This document shows positions 16,906-24,498 of a stretch of DNA of 64,000 bases, in pieces. Positions within the stretch are counted from its first letter, which is position 1, and each line of letters begins with the position of its first letter. The translations under genes and the position numbers were made by a program. Origin of the DNA: Seonamhaeicola maritimus (GTDB taxonomy: Bacteria; Bacteroidota; Bacteroidia; Flavobacteriales; Flavobacteriaceae); assembly GCF_008056315.1 (NCBI RefSeq), contig NZ_VRKQ01000010.1:806001-870000 (forward strand). The letters are read 5' to 3'. Below the pieces are notes generated by a model. That model ran no database searches. It was not told where the DNA came from and worked only from the letters and a program-made list of their open reading frames with translations.

Positions 16906-19398
16906 TTATTTTACAATTAATGATGTGTTAGTACTATTTAAATTTTTTGATTTCACCGAAATACCAATAGCTCCTTCATTATTAGATTTTACAAAAATCA
17001 CAGCTTGACCATTAAACAATCTTCTTTCAGGCTTTGATAGGTTTTGCACATTAGTCGGATCTCCATTGCCAGATGCTAAAAATGTTGCTGCTCCGTTAAC
17101 TTCAATATGCATATTTTCATTGTATAGAACACATATATTATCTTCCTTATCTACAACCGAAACAATATACACAGCAACTTCACCTTTATTTAATGTTGGT
17201 ACTTCGCTTTCAATTTTAATACTATGTGGTTCTCCAGAAGTTACACGTTTCGTCTGGCCTACCTTTTCCCCCTTCTTATCATAACCAACAACTACAGCCT
17301 CACCAGGCTCATAAACAACATTTTCCCAAACTATAGCATAAGCCTTTAATTGGGCTAAGGTAGTCCCTCCTGAAGCTTCTTTTTCTATGTTTTCAGCTAA
17401 AAACTCTGGAACCTCTTGTTTTTGCTTGGTTTTAATGCCATAACTTTTTCCATTTACAAATAATTCAGCTTTTTCATAAGTTGTATAACAAACTACAGGA
17501 ATTTCTTTCCCCTTCATTTCTGGCAATGTCCAATGCGGATAAAAATGTAAAACTTCTGCCTCCTCATTCCATTCACTTTGATACAAATAGAATTTATCCT
17601 TTTCCATTCCAACCATATCAACAGGCGCAAAATAAGAGCTTCTCGATTTAGCCGTATGATAAGGTGAAGGTTCTCCTAAATAATCATAACCTGTCCAAAC
17701 AAATTCGCCATAAACAAAATCATTATAATCTTGAGAAGCAAATTCTTTATAAGGTGAATATCCCCAAGGCACATTAGTGTTTTCATAGTTACCTGGCTGC
17801 CCATCAGGATACAATTCTGTATTAAGAGATGTACCTCTCTTTGTTTGAGCGGTATCAAAATTAACTGGAAATTTATACGAATTTCTCGTACTCAATGACC
17901 CTCCAGTTTCACTGGCATAGAATTTTAAATTAGGATAATGCTCTCTAATTTTATGATAAATCCCAGGTTTGTAGTTAAATCCAGCAACATCAACTGTTGA
18001 AGCCATTCCACTTTGTAATGCGTTATTAGCCGAATTAAATCCAGCGGTAGTGGCACGGGTAGTATCCAGAGTCTTAACAATATCATTTAAATATGAGGTG
18101 ATATCATTAGGGTCTTTTTGATATTGTTCCATAATTTCATTGCCAATACTCCACATAATAACACTTGGGTGATTTCTATCACGCAAAATCATATCTGTTA
18201 AATCTTTTTTAGCCCATAAATCAAACTGTTTAGAATAACCGTTTAGCACCTTTCCAATCTGCCATTCATCAAAAGCTTCATCAATTGCTAAAATTCCCAT
18301 TTCGTCACAAATATCTAAAGCTTCTGGTGCAGGAGGATTGTGTGAAAATCGAATAGAATTCACACCCATCTCCTTCATCTTTTTCATTTGACGCACAAAC
18401 AATTCCTTATGAAAAGCAGCACCAACCGGCCCAAAATCATGATGCATGTTAACACCTTTAAATCGCACTTTTCTATCATTTAAATAGAATCCGTCTAATT
18501 CAAAACGAATACTTCTAATTCCAAATGGCGTAGTATAAGTGTCAATTATTTTTCCTTCTTTTAAAATGGATGTTTTTAAATTGTACAAATGTGGAGTTTT
18601 TATATCCCAAAGCTTCGGCTTCTTTATTTTAAAATCCTCTGAAATTTTCTGCTCACCATCAATCTTAATTTCTTTTGAGCTTTTGGCAGCAATAACACCC
18701 TGTGGAGTAAAAACTTCATTTACAACAGTGCAGTTCCCTTCTCCTAAAATTTCTAAATCTAAATTAACGGTTGCACTCTTTTTAGTAATTACGGGTGTTG
18801 ACACAAAAGTTCCCCAAGTTTTAACATGTGTTTTATTTGTTTTAACAACAGACACTTTTCTGTATAAACCGGCTCCAGGATACCAACGTGATTGACTACT
18901 AAAGTTTTCAAGTCTAACAGCAATAACATTATTATCTGGAGTTAAATGTTTTGTGATATCAAAATAGAATGAAATGTAACCAAATGGCCTCTCACCAACA
19001 TAATTTCCATTAACATAAACCTTGGCGTTACTCATGGCGCCATCAAACATTAGTTGAACTTTTTGTTCTAAATCTGATGCTGAAACTTCATAGTTTGTTC
19101 TATACCAACCAATCCCTACATACGGTAAAGCACCGGTTCTACCTGTTCTATATTTTGGTTTAGTTTCGCCATCTTGAATCACCATGGTTAACTGGATGTC
19201 ATGCGTAAAATTAAAATCTTCCTTTACCGCCCAATCATGTGGTATGGTAACAGAATCCCAATTTTCGTCATTGAAATCCTTCTGAAAAGCACCTCCGTAA
19301 TCATAATTGGTAAACTTCCAATTTTTTAATAATTCTATTTCTTGTGCAGGCAATATTGAAAGCCATAAAAACACAATGGGGTAAATGATATATTTCAT
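16906..19398 (-). CDS. Glycoside hydrolase family 2, probable beta-galactosidase
   Basis: 830 residues with a Sec signal peptide (about 1-18, ending ILPAQ). The GH2 order is seen: sugar-binding jelly roll (about 20-190), immunoglobulin-like domain (about 195-295), TIM barrel (about 296-600), and extra C-terminal beta domains. The barrel shows FKGVNMHHDFGP, RFSHNPPAPEALDICDEMG and the acid/base E421 in MWSIGNE. E497 in YASETGG is the likely nucleophile. A periplasmic location is predicted from the signal. It could remove terminal beta-galactose from agarose/porphyran oligosaccharides, but GH2 also contains glucuronidases and mannosidases, so the sugar is an inference from the neighbours. Confidence 0.87.
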   Translation of the reverse strand: MKYIIYPIVFLWLSILPAQEIELLKNWKFTNYDYGGAFQKDFNDENWDSVTIPHDWAVKEDFNFTHDIQLTMVIQDGETKPKYRTGRTGALPYVGIGWYRTNYEVSASDLEQKVQLMFDGAMSNAKVYVNGNYVGERPFGYISFYFDITKHLTPDNNVIAVRLENFSSQSRWYPGAGLYRKVSVVKTNKTHVKTWGTFVSTPVITKKSATVNLDLEILGEGNCTVVNEVFTPQGVIAAKSSKEIKIDGEQKISEDFKIKKPKLWDIKTPHLYNLKTSILKEGKIIDTYTTPFGIRSIRFELDGFYLNDRKVRFKGVNMHHDFGPVGAAFHKELFVRQMKKMKEMGVNSIRFSHNPPAPEALDICDEMGILAIDEAFDEWQIGKVLNGYSKQFDLWAKKDLTDMILRDRNHPSVIMWSIGNEIMEQYQKDPNDITSYLNDIVKTLDTTRATTAGFNSANNALQSGMASTVDVAGFNYKPGIYHKIREHYPNLKFYASETGGSLSTRNSYKFPVNFDTAQTKRGTSLNTELYPDGQPGNYENTNVPWGYSPYKEFASQDYNDFVYGEFVWTGYDYLGEPSPYHTAKSRSSYFAPVDMVGMEKDKFYLYQSEWNEEAEVLHFYPHWTLPEMKGKEIPVVCYTTYEKAELFVNGKSYGIKTKQKQEVPEFLAENIEKEASGGTTLAQLKAYAIVWENVVYEPGEAVVVGYDKKGEKVGQTKRVTSGEPHSIKIESEVPTLNKGEVAVYIVSVVDKEDNICVLYNENMHIEVNGAATFLASGNGDPTNVQNLSKPERRLFNGQAVIFVKSNNEGAIGISVKSKNLNSTNTSLIVK

Positions 19399-19410
19399 TA
19401 GTTTGTTTTT

Positions 19411-20526
19411 TTAATTGAATACAATAACGCCTTTAGCATTTCTACCAGCTAGCATATCGTCAAATGCTTGCTGTAAATTTTCAAGAGGATATGTTCTTGT
19501 TATCATTTCATCCAACATTAAATCACCCTTATCATAAAGCGAAACCAATTTAGGGAAATCTATTTGAGGTCGACATTTTCCATATAAGGGATTGATATAT
19601 ATTTTATCCCATTCAAACAAATTCATATCAATAGTAATTTCCTCTTCAATGCCACTTACTTGAACAGCAGTTCCAGCGTTTCTTATCATAGCTAAAGGCG
19701 CAGCTCCTAAAGCAGGTACCGCAGTACATTCAAAAGCATAATCAGCTCCTCTTCCATCGGTCATTTTTTTTACTTCTTCAGCAGCTTGCATTAATCCAAC
19801 ATCTTCTTTATTGGCTTTTATGGTGTGTGTAGCTCCGAATTGTTTTGCCATTTCCAGACGTTCTTCGTTAATATCGATAGCAATGATTTTAGAAGCTCCA
19901 GACACTTTAGCGCCTTGAATAACGTTTAACCCGACACCTCCAGTACCTAAAACAACAGCAGAACTTCCTGCGGTTAATTCTGCTGAATTTACTACAGAAC
20001 CATAACCTGTCATTACACCACAACTAATTATACTTGCCGAAGGCATAGGCATATCACTATCTAGCTTTACACAAGCTGATTCTTTTACTAAAGCATATTC
20101 TGCAATGGTTCCAATATTGAAAGAACGTTCTATAGGTTTATCATTCCACATCGAACCTTCTAAATGCGGATGTCCGGGAGTGTATCCATTCCCACCAGCT
20201 GTAACGGGTGAATTATTTTCACAAATATGTTGGTTACCTTCTTGACATTGGAAACACTTCATACAAGGTGTAGCCCAGTTTAAAATAACTTTATCTCCAA
20301 CTTTTAAATCGGTTACTTTACTACCTATTTGTTCTACTACCCCAGCACCTTCATGACCTAGTACAATAGGTTTGCCCCAGTTTAGAGAATCGTGGTCCGT
20401 ATGACATAAACCAGCTGCTTTTATCTTTACAACTATTTCATCAGCTTTAGGTTCAGCGATTGTAATAGTATCTATTATAAATTTACCATCTCCTGTTGCA
20501 ATGGCACTTTTTGAAATGATTGACAT
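19411..20526 (-). CDS. Zinc-dependent alcohol dehydrogenase (MDR, class III-like)
   Basis: 371 residues. The catalytic zinc ligands are C41 (AAGLCHTDHD) and H58 (LGHEGAG). The structural zinc lobe has C88, C91, C94 and C102 (PCMKCFQCQEGNQHIC). The nucleotide-binding site is GTGGVGLNVIQGA with an acidic residue after the second strand (IIAIDINEER), pointing to NAD(H). It lies 12 nt upstream of the GH2 gene and 11 nt downstream of the ferredoxin reductase gene. An ADH of this type is a regular neighbour of the 6-O-methylgalactose P450 in marine flavobacteria. Formaldehyde is a tempting substrate, yet the exact substrate cannot be read from the sequence. Confidence 0.88.
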   Translation of the reverse strand: MSIISKSAIATGDGKFIIDTITIAEPKADEIVVKIKAAGLCHTDHDSLNWGKPIVLGHEGAGVVEQIGSKVTDLKVGDKVILNWATPCMKCFQCQEGNQHICENNSPVTAGGNGYTPGHPHLEGSMWNDKPIERSFNIGTIAEYALVKESACVKLDSDMPMPSASIISCGVMTGYGSVVNSAELTAGSSAVVLGTGGVGLNVIQGAKVSGASKIIAIDINEERLEMAKQFGATHTIKANKEDVGLMQAAEEVKKMTDGRGADYAFECTAVPALGAAPLAMIRNAGTAVQVSGIEEEITIDMNLFEWDKIYINPLYGKCRPQIDFPKLVSLYDKGDLMLDEMITRTYPLENLQQAFDDMLAGRNAKGVIVFN

Positions 20527-20537
20527 AGTTTTATTTT

Positions 20538-21788
20538 TTATTCAGCTAAAAAGCTATTTGGTTTAAATGGAATGGTTAAATCTGCTAATTTCAATTTATC
20601 TAGTTTTTGCCCAGATTTAATAAAACGAGTGCCTAACACAAAGGCTTTGGCAAAATTTACAGCATCAACAGCAAGCAATTCATCATCTTTAAAATACCAT
20701 GCTGAAAAACTGTTTTCAGCTTCTTCATTTCTAATGACAATGTCGGTATAGCCTTTAGAAAGTCCTACCATTTGGAGTTTAACATCAAACTGATCTGACC
20801 AAAACCAGGGAATGGTGTCATACACTACTTCTTCTCCGCACATGGTTTTAGCAGCAACTTTTCCTTGGTCAACTGCGTTTTGAACCGACTCTAAACGAAG
20901 GTAGCATTTAAAATGTGGATTATAATGATAAGTGCAATCTCCAATGGAATATATATTTTCATCATTGGTTCTAGCCGTTTCATCTACCTTAATACCATTT
21001 TCAATATTTAATCCGGTCTCAGTAGCTAATTCAGTATTAACTCTAATGCCAACACCAACTACTATTAAATCTGCTTCAAATTGAGTACTATCATCACAAA
21101 CCACAACATTAGTATCACCTTCTTGTTCAATAGAAATCACATTTTTACCAGTAAGAACTTTCACACCATTGTTTTCATGTAGATCAGTAAAAAACTCTGA
21201 CATAACTGGAGCAGTTACTCTAGCTAAAATGCGTTCTTCACGCTCCAAAACCACTACCGATGCGCCTAATTTTCTTAGCGAAGCAGCAGTTTCTAAACCA
21301 ATGTATCCACCGCCTATAACAACAACTTGTTTTTTACTGGAGGTGTTGAATGCTTTTCTAATATTAACAGCATCTTCAGCTGTTCGCATGTGGTACAAAT
21401 TTCTAGCTAAATCAATGCCTTTAATAGGTGGGATAAACGGTCTTGCACCTGTGGCAATAACCAATTTATTATAATATTGGACGGAACCATCACTTAGAGA
21501 AATAAATTTACTATCACGATTGATACTCTCAACAGCTATACCCAGTTTTAACCTTACGTTATCTATTTCATAATTTTCCTTTGGAAATAGTAAACTCTGT
21601 TCGGTTCCTTCTTCACTTGTTAAATATGCTTTTGAAAGTGGTGGACGATGATAAGGGAATTCCTTGTCAATATCATAGAGTATAATGTCTCCTTCCCAGC
21701 CTTCTCTACGAAGATTAAAAGCAAAATTTACACCCCCATGACTTGCACCAATAACAACGCAAACCTGACCATTGGTTGTTGTGCTCAT
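20538..21788 (-). CDS. FAD/NAD(P)H-dependent ferredoxin reductase of the P450 system
   Basis: 416 residues in the rubredoxin/putidaredoxin reductase group. The N-terminal FAD motif is VIGASHGGVNFAFNL, the pyridine nucleotide motif is VVIGGGYIGLETAASLRKLG, followed by the VLEREERILAR segment, and the FAD-ribityl motif is IYSIGDC. The C-terminal reductase domain follows to the end. The first motif has ASHGG where GxGxxG is usual, as in many members of this group. It passes electrons from NAD(P)H to the adjacent [2Fe-2S] ferredoxin. It is 6 nt from the ferredoxin stop. Confidence 0.92.
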   Translation of the reverse strand: MSTTTNGQVCVVIGASHGGVNFAFNLRREGWEGDIILYDIDKEFPYHRPPLSKAYLTSEEGTEQSLLFPKENYEIDNVRLKLGIAVESINRDSKFISLSDGSVQYYNKLVIATGARPFIPPIKGIDLARNLYHMRTAEDAVNIRKAFNTSSKKQVVVIGGGYIGLETAASLRKLGASVVVLEREERILARVTAPVMSEFFTDLHENNGVKVLTGKNVISIEQEGDTNVVVCDDSTQFEADLIVVGVGIRVNTELATETGLNIENGIKVDETARTNDENIYSIGDCTYHYNPHFKCYLRLESVQNAVDQGKVAAKTMCGEEVVYDTIPWFWSDQFDVKLQMVGLSKGYTDIVIRNEEAENSFSAWYFKDDELLAVDAVNFAKAFVLGTRFIKSGQKLDKLKLADLTIPFKPNSFLAE

Positions 21789-21794
21789 GTTAAT

Positions 21795-22103
21795 CTATTT
21801 AGCAACCGTCAATTCAAGACCGTCAAGGTCTTCACTTACTTTTATCTGACAAGAAAGCCTGCTATATTCACTAACATTCTCATCAAACTCTAGCATGTCA
21901 TTTTCTAATTCGTCAGGAGCTCCCGTAAGATTCCATTGTTCAGGTTTAACATGCACATGACAAGTAGCACAAGAACAAACGCCACCGCAATCACCATCAA
22001 TTCCTTTAATCTTATTTTGAACTGCTAATTCCATTACAGATCCACTAGTTCCCTCAACTGTTTTTGTTTTTCCGTCGCTTGTAATAAAAGTTATTTTCGC
22101 CAT
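21795..22103 (-). CDS. [2Fe-2S] ferredoxin, adrenodoxin/putidaredoxin type
   Basis: 102 residues. Cluster ligands follow the adrenodoxin spacing: C39, C45, C48 and C85, with the intervening CxxCATCH region. The N-terminus lacks any signal, so the protein is cytosolic. Its position between the reductase and the P450 genes, with gaps of 6 and 24 nt, identifies it as the electron carrier of a three-component class I P450 system. Confidence 0.94.
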   Translation of the reverse strand: MAKITFITSDGKTKTVEGTSGSVMELAVQNKIKGIDGDCGGVCSCATCHVHVKPEQWNLTGAPDELENDMLEFDENVSEYSRLSCQIKVSEDLDGLELTVAK

Positions 22104-22127
22104 ATTTATATTATTTAGTGTTTTATT

Positions 22128-23288
22128 TTAAAGTTTATTGAATTTTACATTAATACTATCATAACCTACTTTACGTTTAAATTCGTCGAGGTCTTCTATA
22201 TTTTCTTTACAATCTAAAATCTCCATTGATTTCACTTTTTGAGTAAGTGTAGTCAATAATATTTTCATGATTTGACGCGCATGAGTAGCACCTAAACAAT
22301 TGTGAGTTCCAAATCCAAATGCTACATGTGGATTTACTTTTCGGTCTAAAACTACCTCATTAGCTCTATCGAAAACCCGTTCATCTCTATTTGCAGAAGC
22401 CCAACACATAGAAATCCTACTTTGTGCTTTCACAGCATGCTCGCATACTTGGGTATCTTCAGTTACTACTCGTCCCATTTGTGTTAATGGTGAAAAATAA
22501 CGAATTAATTCTTCAATTGCTGTATTCATTATTTCTGGTTCAGCACGTAGTCTATCCAATGATCCCGGATGATCGGCAAAATAAGCTATAGAATTAGTAA
22601 CTGCATTAATAACGGTATCTCTGCCACCAGCAAAAGTTAAAATCAGAACACCTTTAACTTCTTCTTTAGTCATTTTTTTTCCGTTAACTTCAGAAGCTAG
22701 TAAAACAGAATATAAATCATCACCAGGATTAGCTATAGCTTTATCTATTTGAGCATCAATATAATCATAAAGTATATTGGCTTTATCACCATCTAGTGCG
22801 GTATCTTCACTTCTAAATACATGTGTTCCCCAAGAAATCCATAAATCAGCTTCATCGTAAGGAATGTTAAGTAATAAAGTAAGTGCTCTAGACTGCAATT
22901 TTAATGAAAACCCTTCAACAACTTCAATGACACCCTTATCTAAGGCTTCATCAACAACTTCATTAATGATTTCAGATAAACTTGCTTGATATGATGACTC
23001 TAATGGTCTTTTAAACCAAGGGTCAACCAAATCTCTGTAACTTTTATGTTCTGGAGGATCCACTTCAAAAGGAATTTGACGAATCTCTCTAATATGAACT
23101 TCGGAAGGCACCACAATACGACCAACTTCCTCTCCACCAGATTGGAATGTTTTCCAATTATGGGCACATTTACGTACATCTTTATGACCAAGAACCATTT
23201 TAACCGGATCGTTTTGGTCATTCATTTCACCAAATCCTTTGCCTTCCCTTGCCTCCTTAAATGGGTCTGAAATTGTACTTTTTTTCAT
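22128..23288 (-). CDS. Cytochrome P450, probable 6-O-methyl-D-galactose demethylase
   Basis: 386 residues, soluble, no membrane anchor. The heme-binding loop is AFGFGTHNCLG with Cys331. The I-helix oxygen-activation motif is AGGRDT (220-225), and ExxR is E260-R263 (EELIR). Together with the adjacent ferredoxin and reductase it matches the P450 systems of Zobellia and Formosa that demethylate 6-O-methylgalactose from porphyran, yielding galactose and formaldehyde. That substrate is inferred from operon context (GH86 and GH50 nearby, ADH in the same operon), not from residues. It is the first gene of the operon; a 172-nt divergent space separates it from the AraC gene and probably holds both promoters. 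Confidence 0.88.
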   Translation of the reverse strand: MKKSTISDPFKEAREGKGFGEMNDQNDPVKMVLGHKDVRKCAHNWKTFQSGGEEVGRIVVPSEVHIREIRQIPFEVDPPEHKSYRDLVDPWFKRPLESSYQASLSEIINEVVDEALDKGVIEVVEGFSLKLQSRALTLLLNIPYDEADLWISWGTHVFRSEDTALDGDKANILYDYIDAQIDKAIANPGDDLYSVLLASEVNGKKMTKEEVKGVLILTFAGGRDTVINAVTNSIAYFADHPGSLDRLRAEPEIMNTAIEELIRYFSPLTQMGRVVTEDTQVCEHAVKAQSRISMCWASANRDERVFDRANEVVLDRKVNPHVAFGFGTHNCLGATHARQIMKILLTTLTQKVKSMEILDCKENIEDLDEFKRKVGYDSINVKFNKL

Positions 23289-23460
23289 CTACTTTTCTCT
23301 TTTAGTTTTGAATAGTTTTTTAGTGAATTTAGCGCGAACAAACTTTCTAGGATACAAATATTGACATTAAATAAATATGATAATTATCTTATTTTGACTA
23401 ATAAGTAAACTATTTTGTATAGATTTTCATATTTTGGACAAAAATATGGCATAATAAGAT

Positions 23461-24294
23461 ATGAAACCGGTTCTGGAAAAAATAAAATTAGGAGAAAAAA
23501 AGTCCATTTTGGCCTATAAATATACTGGTGAAGACTTTGATGCACCTTGGCATTTTCATCCACAACATGAGCTAACTTATATAACAAAAAGTACGGGCAC
23601 TAAATTTATTGGTGATTATGTTGGATCATATCAACCTGGAGAATTGGTTTTATTACGTTCTTACTTACCCCATTGTTGGAAAAATTTTCAAGATCAAGAA
23701 GCACCTGAATCAATTGTATTACAATGGAACAAAGGTATTTATTCAAGGGTGCCAGAATTAGATAATTTGTTTATTATGCTTAAAGCCGCTTCTAGGGGGA
23801 TTTTGTTTAAATCGCATGATATTAATCATTTAAGACCTAAAATTGAAGCTTTATTACATGTTGAAGACTATACTTTATACCTTGATTTGTTAGAATTACT
23901 TTTGGCATTATCCAAATGTAAATTCACCTATTTATCACATGCGAGTTTTGAAGATGATATTCCAACGGAATACGGTAGCAGAATGACCAAAATTCATGAG
24001 TTTTTAGAAGCGAATTATTCAAGAAAAATCTTCTTAAAGGAGTTGGCTGATTTGGTGAATATGTCTGAACATTCATTTTCAAGATTTTTCAGTAAAATGA
24101 TGGGGAGACCTTTTTTCACTTTTTTAAATGAATACCGTATTAATATAGCTAGCAGAATGTTAATTGATACGGACTGGTCTGTGGCTCAAATTGGGTTTGC
24201 ATGTGGCTATGAATCCTTACCATTTTTTTATAAGCAATTTAAAAAAGTGAAAAATGTGACACCTAACAAGTACAGAAGCAAACATTTAATTTAA
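23461..24294 (+). CDS. AraC-family transcriptional regulator with N-terminal cupin
   Basis: 277 residues. The N-terminal half is a cupin-like sensing domain with WHFHPQHELTYITKSTG and FIGDYVGSYQPGELVLLRSYLPHCW. The C-terminal 100 residues contain two helix-turn-helix units, with FLKELADLVNMSEHSFSRFF and the AraC signature VAQIGFACGYESLPFFYKQFK. The gene is divergent from the P450 operon, the usual position of a local activator. A monosaccharide such as galactose or its methyl ether could be the ligand, but this is inference. Confidence 0.88.
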   Translation: MKPVLEKIKLGEKKSILAYKYTGEDFDAPWHFHPQHELTYITKSTGTKFIGDYVGSYQPGELVLLRSYLPHCWKNFQDQEAPESIVLQWNKGIYSRVPELDNLFIMLKAASRGILFKSHDINHLRPKIEALLHVEDYTLYLDLLELLLALSKCKFTYLSHASFEDDIPTEYGSRMTKIHEFLEANYSRKIFLKELADLVNMSEHSFSRFFSKMMGRPFFTFLNEYRINIASRMLIDTDWSVAQIGFACGYESLPFFYKQFKKVKNVTPNKYRSKHLI

Positions 24295-24498
24295 CTTTTT
24301 ACTATAATTTTTAATATTATTAGCCTTCTAACTAAATAGATTTTGGCTATTGAACATTTCTTCTATGAAAGAGCACTTTTGTTGCTACGTATAGTGGTTT
24401 GTGTAGTTTATGTCAAGTTCATTTTTTTCAATTTACTTGTGTTTTAGGTTATTTTAGCGGTTACCCAATAAAATTAAACAGGAATCTAAACGGTTATA

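Noticed and set aside
18539-18895. Open frame on the plus strand opposite the GH2 gene
   Set aside because: It lies wholly antisense to a well-supported GH2 barrel gene, lacks a start context and has no recognisable protein family.
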